64,000 nt of DNA from Toxoplasma gondii ME49 (lineage: Eukaryota; Apicomplexa; Conoidasida; Eucoccidiorida; Sarcocystidae): contig NC_031472.1 of NCBI RefSeq assembly GCF_000006565.2, positions 2,288,227 to 2,352,226 on the forward strand. Direction: 5' to 3'. The position numbers were made by a program, and so were the translations under genes. This document shows, in pieces, positions 49,016-60,825 of this stretch. A model generated the notes under the pieces. The model was not told the DNA's origin. It searched no databases and worked only from the letters and a program-made list of their open reading frames with translations. Every line of letters begins with the position of its first letter. The stretch's first letter is position 1.

Positions 49016-51964
49016 CATAGTGTATGTAGAGAGAGACAGGCACAGAGGGAGAGGTACATACACGCAGAAAGAAGAGGAGAGAGAGTCGATACTTTGGAAC
49101 GGAGCAGGCAGCATATACGCGGAAACTGGAGGGAGAGAAAGGTGAAGAAAAAGCAAAGAGATGTGGGCGCGGTCCAGGTCTGGCGAACCCACAGTCTGCG
49201 TTTGCTGGGAAGAACAAGTCTCGCTGGCTTCAGTTTGTTGTGTCGTCTTCAAGGAATCCACACGAGACATCGGAAGAGGCGCCTATCAAATGCCCCAAGT
49301 GCGGAGTGCGTGGCGCTCGGCGTACGCGGTGAGAGAAAACCAAGCAGAACGAAAGGAAGAGGTGGAGAGAGGAAGAGACGGAGTCAGGCGCTGAGGACGC
49401 CAGATCGAGAGTTAGGTGACGAAGAAGATCCACTGGGACATGGAGAAAGAGAGGGAACTAGGAGGACGAGGAAGGCAAGAAAGAGACGTCTGCAGAGCAC
49501 CAGAAGCAACCTATCTTCTCGCTGCAACACGGCACTGTTACAGGACTCCTATCTCGAGGTTGCCGAATTGTTTCATATAGTTGCATCTGCGTGTATCCTA
49601 CAAAGAATGGAGAAGGCAGAGGAAGAGAAGATGAACCGTTTTTTGTGTTGCTTCAATGTGGTATTCTCAGAGAATGGCCTCTCGTTTGCGAGAAGAAACG
49701 TCGTCTGCTTCACGGTTGTCGTCGATACGTGACGATTCGCTGCTGTCGGCTCTCATCTCGCCTACAGTCTTCGCAGATCGACCCGCGCCTCCGCCTTCCC
49801 AGTCAGATCTGTCTTCTCTTCGCGGCTCCGCCTCTCTCTCGAGAGAAGACGCAGAAAGCGAGAGAGGAGAAGATGAAAACGCAAGAGAGCAGGAAAACGG
49901 AACGCGTGACTCGGAAGAGGAGGCAGTGCCTGTAGGTCGCCGAAAGTTGCAAGACCTCAGTTTCGGACCCCTCCCCGCTTCTTCGGAGTTCAAAAGCGTC
50001 TGTGGCCTTCGCGCTGTCCTGACGCAGCCGAGGAGAGAAGATTTGGAGACAGAGAAAAGGCGACTCGAGGCCTGTCTTCTTTCCTCTGGAACTCGCGGGG
50101 CGTCGGACCCTGTTCGCGTCGGAGAGAGAAACAAGAGAGGTTTGAAGCGTCTGAAGAAGAAGCTGCAGCAACTGGAGAAGGAGCAGCGACGCCTCGAGAG
50201 ACAAGGCAGAAACAGCTTCGGTGCTTCGGGACGCGCCAGACAAAATACACAAGTTTTCTTCGAAGCTGACAGCGACGCTGAGCGAAACGACGACGAGAGC
50301 GAAGCCGAGGCCGAGTCTGCACTGAAGGCCTCCACGCCTGTGAAAGAAGAAACGGTCTTGCGTTCGTCCTCAAAACAGAGAACGCTTGAGGAAGACTGGC
50401 GCGCAAACGCTTCAAGTGAGTCTTTGCTGCATGGACGTAGCGCGTTCGCGCAACTCAACCTGCGGTCTGGAGAAGCGTCTCCAAGTTGCGTCAAGTGCGA
50501 AGGAGTTCCTCCAGGCAGCCGGATTGTCTCATCGCTCGCTCCAGCAGAGAGACAGACAATGCAGGGGAAAGCTCCTGGGTTTGCCGACGAAGGGAGCCAG
50601 CTGGACAGAAGCGAGGCGACAACAGAAAAGAATGCAGAGGGAGGAGCTCGCGAAGAGAAGATGTCGATGGAGAATGGAGAAAACCTTGCATGCAAATAGC
50701 ATGTTCTCATCGTGTTTTGAGAACATCAGATGACAAACGCGAGAAACCCCACCCTGCTTCGGTTTGCGCAATGCCGGCCGTTTAAACATTCGCAGCTATC
50801 AGTCGTTCATATCAACTGCAGAAACGTCTTGTCCCCCGCTTACTCCTCGTCATCTTATCCGACAAGTCGCATCTATGCAATTACATATATATATATATAT
50901 ATATATATTTGCATTTGTATATGTGTTTGCGTTTAGACTTTTATTTGTAGAGGGAACGGTTGCACTAGCAGGCGGATTTGGAAATGCAACGTTGCGGGAG
51001 GGTGCTGAGTTTCTCGACTGCATGTGCGTTTGTCGCGACGCGGAGCGAAGAGCTTGTAGGTCGCTTCCAACTCGAGCTTCATCTTGGAAAATGAAGTCTG
51101 GATGTTCTCTGTTTTTCAGATCCGTCTGCGCCTGCCCTCGTGAGTCTCTTAAGTTCCTCTTCGTCCGAGAGTGGAGACGACGCCCCGTCCGTGAGCGCTC
51201 GCCTTGGCCGGGCCGGCCGCCGAGGGTCGAGCGGTCGGAGGCGCGCTGAGGCTTCTTTGGCCGCTTCCGATGACAGGTCAGAGAGCTGTTCACCTCGAAA
51301 GCGATCCGGCGTTGAGAACAGAAGCTCGACAGGTCTCGCGCTTCTAGCCTGTCGTTCTCGAAGTGGAGCGTCTGGTTCTTCGATAGCCTCTTCCGGAACC
51401 GAGTCAGAATCCGAAGTCCCGAACGAGTCGAGCCGCGCGCCCAGAGCAACTTGTGGGGCGTCTCTGCGTGCGTCGCGTCCCCGAGCCTCGCCGCCGAGTG
51501 TCATGAGAGACTCAGGTCCCTCTGGGGAGCCGTTTTCGAGGACCTCGCATGAAGCAGAAGCAATTGTGCTTTCTTCGTCAGACGCCAGCGAGGCCGAAGA
51601 GCGGAACGAGAAGTTCGAGAAACGCAAGTCTGTACATTCTGCACTCCGAGGAGACGCGGGAGGCCTGACGAACGGCGAGACGTTCAATGGCGCGGGCGCC
51701 GAGAGCGAGAGGACTCAGAGGCGTTCTGACAGCGCGGAAGAGTCAGGGGAATTGGAGGGAGAGGCCAGAAGCGACAGCGAGAAAGAAGAGCCAGAGACAC
51801 CGGCAAGCCGAGCGCTCAAGGCGGGGGCGAGAGTGAGACTCGCAGAGTTCCGGTCCTTCGATTTAGGCAGCAAAGAGGCGGAAGAAACTGCAGGAAATGT
51901 CCTGACTCACTTGGCGCGCAGAAACGCGGTCGGTCGAGGCTGGGAGGACGGAAGTTCGGAGTGA
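44274..51964 (+). CDS. TRF4: Trf4/PAPD5-type non-canonical poly(A) polymerase
   Basis: Eight-exon model, 1221 residues: 44274-45293, 45576-45917, 46651-47013, 47999-48132, 48626-48767, 49254-49328, 49671-50415, 51120-51964. All junctions are GT-AG and in phase. Residues 1-300 are basic and Ser-rich. The nucleotidyltransferase core has [20 protein letters not shown] (361-380), giving GSS and Asp 374/376, and a third Asp in LPVDISLD (D518). The PAP-associated region contains [26 protein letters not shown] and [17 protein letters not shown]. The last is the Trf4-type segment that follows the ED-PL stretch and is restored only by splicing 48767 to 49254. About 500 C-terminal residues are acidic, Ser/Glu-rich and probably disordered. 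It would add short A-tails to nuclear RNAs for exosome decay, working with an Mtr4 helicase in TRAMP. A long insert (about 400-500) separates the second and third Asp. Metal ligands are intact. Confidence 0.9.
44800..44830 (+). repeat. GCTTCGTCT coding repeat in TRF4 exon 1
   Basis: The 9-base unit GCTTCGTCT occurs three times in tandem and encodes an Ala-Ser-Ser run in the disordered N-terminal region. Confidence 0.8.
45428..45501. repeat. Perfect 22-base inverted repeat in TRF4 intron 1
   Basis: The arms are 45428-45449 and 45480-45501, exact reverse complements of 22 bases with a 30-base spacer. The right arm reads CGACCGAGAGAAGTCGACAG plus CG. The word AGCGCTGTCGAC also occurs twice in direct orientation (45426-45437 region and 45472-45483 region). 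The intron transcript could form a strong hairpin. Confidence 0.95.
45947..45992. repeat. TA array in TRF4 intron 2
   Basis: A TA run interrupted by CATA and GTATA steps, just after the donor at 45918. Confidence 0.9.
47195..47265. repeat. TA/TGTA array in TRF4 intron 3, first block
   Basis: TA dinucleotides mixed with TACGTTTATA and TGTA steps. Confidence 0.85.
47536..47909. repeat. Long TATACATTTATA array in TRF4 intron 3
   Basis: About 370 bases of TATATA separated by ATACATTTA units. It differs from the SKI2 intron 9 array in using CATTTATA spacers. It ends about 90 bases before the exon 4 acceptor. Confidence 0.95.
48276..48312. repeat. TA array in TRF4 intron 4
   Basis: A TA run preceded by a short CTAT/CTAC tetranucleotide repeat at about 48230-48275. 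Confidence 0.85.
48892..49020. repeat. TA arrays in TRF4 intron 5
   Basis: Several TA runs broken by GCATGG and TGTATGCA. The flanks on both sides are purine-rich (GAGAGA words). Confidence 0.9.
50883..50909. repeat. TA microsatellite in TRF4 intron 7
   Basis: A pure TA run of about 26 bases in the intron before the last exon. Confidence 0.9.
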
Positions 51965-52397
51965 AGCGCTCGAGCCGAAGACGAAAAAACGAGACAGAAG
52001 AAAAGGAGGAAGAGGCGCGCAGACAGAGGAAACAGAGGAAGGAAGAAGGGAGGAGACAAACACCGGGACGAAGAAGGCGCCGGTGCCGGAGGTTTGCAAA
52101 GAAGACATCGAGAAAGAGAGATGGAGAAAGAACAGAAGACATCGTGCGGCCTGTTTGGGGAAGATCGAGCAAGAGTGTGGACGAGCCAAGTCGGGAGGGA
52201 AGCGTTCGCGAAAAGAAAAAAGGTGACAAGGAAAGCGTGAGACAAAGAAGTAAAGCAACGATGTGAAAATGAAGGCGACCTAGAAGAAAGAGAAGTGACG
52301 GAGAAAAAGTATGCCACCGAAGCGGGAGGAATTTCGGGTCTCCGCTGTTCGCACAGACCTCACGCATGCACAAGCGTCGACGTACGGAAACAGCTCG

Positions 52398-52464
52398 CTA
52401 TATATATATATATATATATATATTTCTTTATGTATCCTTGTATAGATATATATATATATATATG
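52398..52464. repeat. TA arrays downstream of TRF4
   Basis: Two TA runs separated by TTTCTTTATGTATCCTTG. Confidence 0.9.
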
Positions 52465-55400
52465 CCTATATCTCTGTACGTCTGCATGTATATCCTATTT
52501 TGAAGCGCGTAGTTCTGGAGTCAAGTGAAGGACTACAGGCATGGTCCTTGGCGCCTGAGTTCTAAGTGCATCAGCACAACTTTGTGTCTTCAGTTTTGAG
52601 ACATCATTTTGTGCGTTTTTAGACGTTGTGGCAAGCGCACTGGTGACCTGCATGCAGACAGAGGGAACATTTGAGAAGTGAAAGGACGGCATTTGCCATT
52701 GAGGAGTTGTTTCTCGAGGGAGGAGCCTCGGAGGCTCCCAGCTTGCCGGGAAGACAATTTGTGGAAACATTCATATCGAGAGGAAGGTCTCGACCTGGCA
52801 TTTTTCGAGCCGTTTCAGACCTCACGCTCGAGAAACAAAGAGACAAGAAAAGTTGACAGACACGCAGAAACCAAGTAGCGCGCTCCACGGGAGAAGTTGC
52901 GCCTCGCAGTAGACGACGCACAGATCCTTCTCCTTGAGTTTGTTGGAGCACTGGAGAGAAGAATTGGAGCGAGAAGGACATCACAAAAACGCGTTTCCAA
53001 CCTGGAGAGGGTGCCGAGTCGTGCAGCCGACGACTTGCTTGCGCGTCCAGTTGTTTTGCGAGGCATCTCGCGCGTTTCAGCAATCTCGAAATGACACACT
53101 TCAGAGCGGTGGTCAACACAGCGTTTTGAATCTGAACCCAAACCGTCGATCGGCTTTCCCCGTTCTCCAACTGCCACCGTTTATCTGTCTCGTCTGTCTC
53201 GGCCTGCTCCTCGGCTTTGTGCGCCTACGCAGCGTCGAGGTCAAGAGTTCACTGTTTGTGGTGACTGAGTCGTCACACATGTTGTTCTGTCCGTTTGTCC
53301 CTTGTTGGCAGTGGCGTTTTCCGTTCGTTTTTTCCCGCTCCTGTTCAGAGCGCGTTGACGCAGGTGCCGAAACGGCGTTTGGAGAATCCACGAAGAGTCT
53401 TCTCGCAGACCTGGCCGTCGGAATCTCTGAAAGTCGCAGCGCCTGCGTCGTCGCGCTGCCGACGGACGCTTCGGCGTCTGTGCGTCCGCGTCTCGGTGCC
53501 CCCCTACGGAAAATATTTTTTTTCAGTTACTTACTTCCGCGGGACAAACCGGGTTCTGAGCAACGAAGTGGTGTGACCAACCGTCAAGTCTAAAGCCGGT
53601 TGAAAAAGCCGGTGACTCTGATTGATGGAGTGCGACAAGACTCTGAGACATTTTCCGCTTGAACCGTTACGCTCGTGTGCATCCCATCGTCCGAATCGAT
53701 TGTCTTCTGTATTCATAGGGGCCATACTCAAGTCGACAGAGATATTGCGTACGACCGCGCTGGTTCCAGTTTGTGTCGCACTGCACAAGTTTCGTTTCGC
53801 ACAAAGGACCCAACCTTTCCACCCCCTGAGCTTGATTTCTCGTCGTTTTCTGTTCGGTCTGGAGCAGCCCCCCGAACCCGCAGCGTCTGTAGTGTCCCGT
53901 TCCTTTTCTTCTGCCGTTCTCTGTCCTTTCAAGTGGTTCTTTCTCCGCTGCCTTCACATATTCCAGTTTGTGCACGGTCTCGCAAAGGCTGTCATGAGCT
54001 CCGAAGCTCGGGTACAGCCCCAAGACGCGTTCCACTCACATCAGCATGAAGCGTAACATATCTACATATCTACAGGCAGAAGGGAGGTCGTCTTGTGTTC
54101 CGACACCCGGTGACACAGAGAGTCTGCGAATGCCGGAGGCTAATTACCGTTCAAGCGCTCAGAGACACACATACGATGCGGGAACCATGAAATCGCAGTT
54201 TCTTGCGATAGAACGGGGCTGTCGAGAAAACAGGTGCAGTCGTTTCGTATACGTGGTTTCAATCGTATATGCGCTCGAAACAGACTGTTCTCCGGTAACG
54301 CCTTTGAAACAAATAGTCTTCACACTCTGCTCTCTTGAAACAGTGCGAGCGTCGTGTAAACGGATTCGCAAGCGTCTCCTCGACGAGGTGTGCATCTCGG
54401 CTGTGTCCGTTCTTTCTCCGTTCTGATTCCTGCTGTGCATTCGCGTTCCCCTCCCGTCCGTTGTCTCTCCGTCTTCGGATTTCTGCTCGCTGCGTCACTC
54501 ATTTTTTTTCTCCTCGGTCTCTTCATGTCTCAGCACTCACTGACGACACATGGCACGCTCCTCCAGACTCGCCGCAAGTCCTTTAACGAAGTTCGGACTT
54601 CTGTTTACACAGGAGATACGGTGTCGGACCGAGACTACGAATTCAGAAGAGAGGCTTCGTGGTACTGACACCCAAACTAACATGTGTAGTGCGCTTCGAG
54701 AAAGCCTTTTCTCTTTTGAAGGTGTTCCATATTTTCCCTACGGTCTTCCACATTCTCTGCCAACTCGCGTCTTCTTCATCGCGTAGTTCACCCTCATTCG
54801 CATCTTCGAGTTCTTTCTTCTTTCGCTCAACCCAGGAAAACGCAGCGTTACTTCCTCTGTTCCCGCTCTCGCTTCCGCCCTCGCGAAAAAACAGAGAACG
54901 AAACAGTCCTTCCCTTCCTGAAAAATGCAGAAGAGAGCAGGAGAAGAGATCGCCGTGGTTTTGCGTCCTCAGAGGATACTCCTCTAAAAAAAGACAGTGT
55001 GTCTTTGTCTCAGATCCAGTTTCCTCGTCCCGATATTTTGTCTTCACTGCATGCGTTCCCGTTCGGCGCCGATATAAACTACACACTTGTGCGCGTAACC
55101 GGGAGAGAGACTGGCAGAACGACCGCATCGCTTCTCCTGGCCTCTTCACTGCACAATTCAGCTCTCTTCGTCCTTCTCTCTGTGTGAGTCTTCTTTCTAG
55201 CTCTTTCTCCATTCCATTCCGTCTTCGCCTCTTCTGTCGCGGCATTTTTCTCCGCGGGCGTCGCTCTCGCCCAGACGAGTGCCGGCGCATGCAGCGCGCA
55301 AAGACGTACCCGGCGGAGCGAAACAAAGACGGAGAGAGAAACGGAAAGAGAAGACGGAACCAAAAGAGGGAGAGGAGAGAAGAAGAGAAAAAAGAGAATG

Positions 55401-55679
55401 TCAAGGTGGGAAAGAACGCATGTGGAGAGCGACGCCTCTCAACCTACGTACAGCCAAGTCTCTCGACCGCCATGTGACCGAAGCATAGCGTTTTACAACA
55501 CGAGATTGGAGGCTCACCTAATCAATATCGCTGTGAACCTCACCAGAACATGTAATTGTGTTGAGAGAACAATAGGAACTGTTTACTTGGTGCGAATGCC
55601 GCTGTGCAGAAAGGAATTCCCGACATCGAAACGTGTGTGTCCTTTGTTTCAGACATGTCAGAATCGTTGATCCTTTTTT

Positions 55680-55781
55680 TTCCAGCGTCGCCGCTCGCTT
55701 CGACCTCTTGCCCTTTCTTTCTAGCCTCGTTCTTCCGTCCTTCCGCTCGCTCAGCTTCTCTCGATCCTTCAGCTCTCGAAA
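55680..55781 (+). promoter_or_regulatory. Pyrimidine-rich 5' leader of bL35
   Basis: CT-rich sequence leads to the start context CTCGAAAATGCGC, where AAAATG matches the favoured start context of this group. Confidence 0.45.
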
Positions 55782-57233
55782 ATGCGCCTCCTCAAACCTC
55801 TTTTTCTCCTCGTTTTGCGTCTCCTTCTCCTGACTCCGAAGCCTGCACAAGCCGTCACTCGTTCCACCTTTTCTTCCTCGCCGTCCGCCGTCTTCTCGCG
55901 TCCGTCCGTTCGCCTCTGGGAAGATCTGGACAAGTCTTTGCGCCTTCCGGGTGGGTCTGAGACTCGCGGTTCGTCCTTCGCTTCTTTAGCGTCAACTTCG
56001 CTTCTTGGCACTTCTCTGTCTCATCGTCCACCTTCCGCTTCTTCTACCGTGTTTCCTCTCTCTTCTTCGTCGCCGTCTTCTGCTTCTTTCTTGTCCTCTG
56101 TTTCCTTCGCGCTGCGTTTCCATCGGCTCGGCTCTGATGGCTTGTCGGAGACGAAGAGTTCTTGCAAAAACCGCTGTGCGTATTCCGTTTTCGCCTCGGC
56201 GTCTAGAGACTCCTTTTTTTCTCCGTCGGCGAGGTCTCTCGTGTCTCATCTCCCCGCATTTTCTGAAAGCCTAGGCTTCGCGTCAAGTCCCTGCTTTGTC
56301 TCTCCTAGCTTTCGCATCTCTTCGCCTCGTCCTTGGGGGGCAGGAACTGCCTCATGTAGCCAGTGGAAATCCTTTTCAACAGCCGGAGATCATCACGTCA
56401 GTCCCAGTCGCTCTTTTTCCTTTTCAGAGTGTTCCTCATCCCCTTTGATCTTGCAGGGAGGGGATGCATTCTCTCCGGCCTCTTCTGTGTTTTCTCCCTG
56501 TCGCTCTGCCTCTCCTTTTTCCTCTCCTTTCTTCTCTCCGGTGTTCGCCTCCCTGTTCTCTCTCTGTCGCCTTTCTTCTCGCTCACAGTCTCTCTCCCAG
56601 TTGTCGACTTCTTTCTGCATGTCTGAGTCTCCCCTCCGTTTCTCGGTCTCTTCTTGCCCTGACTTGCTTCCCCCGAACCTCCGTTTTCCCGCATGTGACG
56701 GTGAAACTTTCCAAGCGGAGGACGCCGACCAGGCTGTGCGGACCTCTTCTGTCTCTGGCGACGAGGCTGGAAGGCCAAGGCGAGACGACCCTCTGTGTGT
56801 TTTTTCCACGGCGAATGGCGACTCGTTTTTCTCTTTCCGAGACGCGGCGAACGCTGAAGAAGGTCCGCGTCGAGGCTCTGCAGAAAGGATGAGCCTTGCG
56901 TCTCCCTTTTCGCGAGGCGAAGCAAGCTGCGCCGCGCAGAGAGGCGTCTGCAGCTTGCACATGAAGGTGAAAGTTCCAACGCCGGCCCTCAAACCTCGGA
57001 CGAGAAAGTCGATTGCAAAGCGATTCAAGATCACCGCCACCGGGAAGCTGCTGTACAGACACTCGGGGCGACAGCACCTGATGAGCTCGAAGAGTGGAAG
57101 ACGAAAACGTCGTCTGCGAAAAGTCTGTGTCTTGACGGGGGTGATGGCAAAGAAATACCTTGCATGCATACACACTCCGAGAGCGCGAATCAAACGGAGA
57201 AAACGACGTCCTCAACCTGTCTACAAGATGTAG
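55782..57233 (+). CDS. Plastid-type large-subunit ribosomal protein bL35 with long leader (apicoplast)
   Basis: Single exon, 483 residues. The C-terminal 90 residues (from M394) match bL35: TRKSIAKRFKITATGKLLYR, then SGRQHLMSSKSGRRKRRLRK, as in bacterial and plastid copies, which are usually about 65 residues. The N-terminus begins MRLLKPLFLLVLRLLLLTP, a signal-peptide-like hydrophobic stretch with a likely cleavage near AQA-VT. About 370 Ser/Phe/Arg-rich residues follow. A signal peptide plus a basic, Ser-rich transit region is the classic two-part leader for apicoplast import. Bacterial-type bL35 fits the plastid ribosome rather than the cytosolic one. A mitochondrial destination is possible but less likely because of the hydrophobic start. 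The leader is unusually long and may be removed in part. Confidence 0.9.
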   Translation: MRLLKPLFLLVLRLLLLTPKPAQAVTRSTFSSSPSAVFSRPSVRLWEDLDKSLRLPGGSETRGSSFASLASTSLLGTSLSHRPPSASSTVFPLSSSSPSSASFLSSVSFALRFHRLGSDGLSETKSSCKNRCAYSVFASASRDSFFSPSARSLVSHLPAFSESLGFASSPCFVSPSFRISSPRPWGAGTASCSQWKSFSTAGDHHVSPSRSFSFSECSSSPLILQGGDAFSPASSVFSPCRSASPFSSPFFSPVFASLFSLCRLSSRSQSLSQLSTSFCMSESPLRFSVSSCPDLLPPNLRFPACDGETFQAEDADQAVRTSSVSGDEAGRPRRDDPLCVFSTANGDSFFSFRDAANAEEGPRRGSAERMSLASPFSRGEASCAAQRGVCSLHMKVKVPTPALKPRTRKSIAKRFKITATGKLLYRHSGRQHLMSSKSGRRKRRLRKVCVLTGVMAKKYLACIHTPRARIKRRKRRPQPVYKM

Positions 57234-60200
57234 TGTCGAGAGCGCAAGAAACAGCCAGACACGGTAGAAGAGGAAGAGCGAATGGCAAGGTGAGGGTGAA
57301 AGAGGAGAGTCAAGAAAGGCGGAGAAATACGTAGAGGAAACAGAGGACCCGGCTCGTGAGAGACAACCTGCAGATCGAACGTTCGGTGGAAGGCGCATTT
57401 CAAATTTCCGACACAGTTGATGTTTCTCGCCTTCGAGGGGGGGAGAGGTCGTCTTATACTGTCCTCTCTCTTCTACTCTCTTGTGTTGTCGCTTGCTTCC
57501 TTGCCGCCTCATCGATGGGTCGCCTCTTGTGCCAGTCACTCCGTTTCGCGCCTTTTCTGTCGCTCTTGGAGAACTGTTCTCTCCTTCCATGCCGCGTTGC
57601 CTTTGCGCTTCTCTGCGTACGTTTCTCTCCTCGGTTTCCTTGTCTGTTTCTCCTCTTGTCTTTTTCCTGTGGTTCCCTCCCGGAATTCACAAGGGTCAAA
57701 CAGTGAGAACGTCTCTGAGACGAGAGACTCTCTGAAATGGACGAGCACAGGCGCGCATGCAGCGATGTGTCTGGAAAGCGTCACAGAAAAGAGAATGCTT
57801 TTGCATTTTTCACCGTATCTTCCACGTATATTCAAAGGATTCCAGGATTCTGCTCACCACCTGCACATAGACCGCTCCAAAGAAGGTTTCATTTCCTCTC
57901 TGCGCCGGAGATTCAGGCCGCAACGATCAGGCTATGACGGTGGATTGAGATTCTCACGGCTTCCAAGTAGATGTTGTCTCCGTACGAAGGATGTGAGGCT
58001 CAGACGACTTGTCGCTGACACAAATGGTTGTCACTCGACGAAGAAAACAATGACGGTTTTGACAAGTTCCTCGTTCCTCACCATCTCTCTGAGTTATGGA
58101 GGCCGCGATGACTCCAGCGGCTTCTTCATTTCGAAGCCAATGTTTCGCTCCTCTTCAGACATATTTTCTACCAGAGGGAGGTTCGCGGAATTTTTACTGT
58201 GTTTCGATAAGCATGCGTATGTGCAATAACTGTGCAGTTTATTTGTTGATTGAATTCCGCTTTCCACAAAGGAAAGCCTCTCTAAAAAAGTAGATTTACT
58301 CCATCCAGTCTTGAAATCTATACACTTGAATAACTTCAGATGCACGGATCAAACTAGACATCACGAAAACTCGATGCTCTGCAACCTGCACAGAACGGGC
58401 GTGCCGGCAACACAGGCGACCTCTCACAGGCTTGTGCTTGAAAGGAAGAATTGCTTCTTCCAATTTTTTCAAGGGGTCGAAAACAAAGTTCAGCGCGTGA
58501 GGACACAGTGCGTTTGTCTTGGAGCTTCCCTATTCCGTCGTGCACAGTTCCGCTCAGTGTGCGGTTCTTCATTTCAAGGACATATGGCCTTTCCAGAGGA
58601 GACATGCCAGGCTGAAAAGCGAGTCCGTGACTCGGAAGGTAACGCATGCGCGCAGAACAGTGAAGAGATCTCAGTTGTTACAGAGGAAGGTCGCTGCGGA
58701 TGGCGAGGAAAACACCGCACAATCTAAAATGTCATGGGGGTCGCGTTCACCTATATGTTCAAGTTCCTGCGAAAACGCCAGAGGCTCTTCGCAACTGTGT
58801 CTCTAAGGGACCGCACACAGTCCGTCACTGCGGACTATTACATACGCCTTCCTCTCATATCCGAAATTCACTTTTCTCCCGCTCTCCTCCCGACAATTTG
58901 CCGTCGTCTCGAGGAATTGCCTCGAACAGCGAAAGGCATGTAGTGCATTCGTTGACAGGACGTCTTTTCCTCGGAGAGCGTAGATCTGTCCGTGCGCTTT
59001 CGAAACAGAAGAAACGCAGAAAGACAGAGCCCCGTCTTTCCACGGAAGACATTGAGGACGTTCTTCAACTGAACTGTTGGGGGGATGCAGAAAAAAAAAG
59101 CTCTGCACATCTGATAGGAGGGCTGCAATACCTGGAAACGTGAGGGGTCTGGCCGCAAGGAGTAAAGTGACGGCTATCGATTTTCGATCGATGTTCAGCG
59201 TTTCCAGTTGAGATGCTTAACCTAGATTTCACAGTCCACGTCAACTGTGGGCACAGTGTCGGCTGCTACCGCAAGGCTAAATAAACAGTGCGGCGGTGCT
59301 TAGCCTGAAAGCCTCTCACTTCACACAGATGCGCTGGAACGTCGAGTTCCGTTTCAAAGCCTTCCTCACTTTTGTTGAAGCCACAAAAAGCAAGGAATGT
59401 TCGCCTTCCGCGGCAAAGGCTTTACCCGCAAATCCGAGTATCACAGGGACGACAAACATTGAAGTAAAGCGTGAAAGGGACTGGTCTCTTGTCGTCCCTG
59501 TCGGAGATACGCGTAGAAACTGGCAGCGACGCACAGCCCCTGCCGTCTTTTTCCTTTTCCAGCCTCGGATCTTTCACCTCTTCTTTGTGTCTGAACAGAA
59601 ACAACTTCGAGAGATCGACGCTCTTCTATCTCAGCTTTTCTTCGGTTCTGCGCACTGGCCAAGAAATGCGCTGGAGTTGCCACCCAGGAAACTCGGTTTT
59701 CTTCAACAAAAATATCAACTTTTTTGACGCTCCGCTTGCAGCGCCCGAACATACAGCAGAAGCTAGATTCACTGCTGCACCTGATAGGAGTCCCGCACAG
59801 GTGTGTGAGGGATTTCTTTTGTTCCAGTTCAAACGCAAAGAACGCGAATTGAGCTTGTTCTCTGCCTTGTCGAGGATTTAGCAACGAGCTCGAACCTCGG
59901 ATGCTTTGCTCACGGCTGGACTCGCGGAGAGTCGCGACGGTCGCTTTCCTTTCTGACGGTTTTCTCCAAAAATGAAAATGATAGAGTGGAGATCTCGAGT
60001 GTACAGTTTTGCGGCGTTGACGATCTGCGAAAAATCAGATGGTCTCGACGCATGCGCTTGCACACGCGTAAATTCATCTCAAAACGCCGAACTATAGAAA
60101 CATGTTCGGTGGTTGCTTGGCGAGTCGATTCGCTTCCCGAATTTAAACCTTTTTTTCTCCTCTCAGAGAGAAAATCCTCTTTGTTTTCGCGTCAGGTTCG

Positions 60201-60825
60201 GTCTGTTTTTCTGCGTTCTCTTCTTCGATCGCGAGGCACCCGTTCTCAGGCTTCGCGCTCGGCAGCAAGCGCCTCGGTTCCTTCCAGGAAATGCACAAGA
60301 CAGCAAATGGCTTTTGTGTGTGCTGCTATCTTTTTCGTTCCTAGTTTGCTTTGCATCTGCGTTTTCTTCTCTCTCGCGCCTCCACCGTCTCCTCTCTTGT
60401 TCCCTTTTCTTGGCGCCTCTCGCTGCATGCAAGCATCTGGCTGTCTCTCTCTGCCGCCCTCGTCTCCATCTCACTGTATTTCCCCTCTCTCCTCTCCTTG
60501 CTAGCTTTCTTCGGAGAAACAGTTGTTCCGAAAAGAACGCCAGAGACTTTCTTGCATGCTCTGTCGCTCCTCTCGTCTACAGCTTTCTTCGGAGTAGCCT
60601 TAAAGAAAGGAAAAGAAGAGAAACGTTTACCTGTGTTCCTTCTCCTCTCATTTCGCGCGTTCTTTGGCGGTATTTTATGTCTTTCAAAAAAACATCTTTT
60701 GCGTCCAGCCTCTCTCCTCTCGTTTGGAGCTGTCTTTGAGAAGGAAATGCTCCGCATAACTCATAAGAGGGTAAAGTCAGTGTGAGGCAGACGGTGGTCT
60801 CTGACGCAAACCTCAGTGTTTTGCC
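57234..60825. other. Intergenic region between bL35 and the TGS1-like gene
   Basis: About 3.6 kb of mixed composition. Open frames up to about 270 residues (57417-58229) have no recognisable domain. From about 60150 to 60720 the plus strand is pyrimidine-rich and probably belongs to the leader of the next gene. No RNA gene or repeat array was recognised. Confidence 0.5.

Larger units (their letters stand above)
51965..55781. other. Intergenic region between TRF4 and bL35
   Basis: The first 300 bases after the TRF4 stop are strongly purine-rich on the plus strand and are probably 3' UTR. TA arrays lie at 52398-52464. The rest has mixed composition with unrecognised open frames (for example 52934-53593 and 54659-55477) that lack domains or supporting splice sites. 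The last 100 bases are the pyrimidine-rich bL35 leader. Confidence 0.5.

Noticed and set aside
52934..53593. 219-residue plus-strand frame with a hydrophobic middle segment
   Set aside because: No recognised domain and no conserved motif. It is probably a chance frame in the TRF4-bL35 gap.
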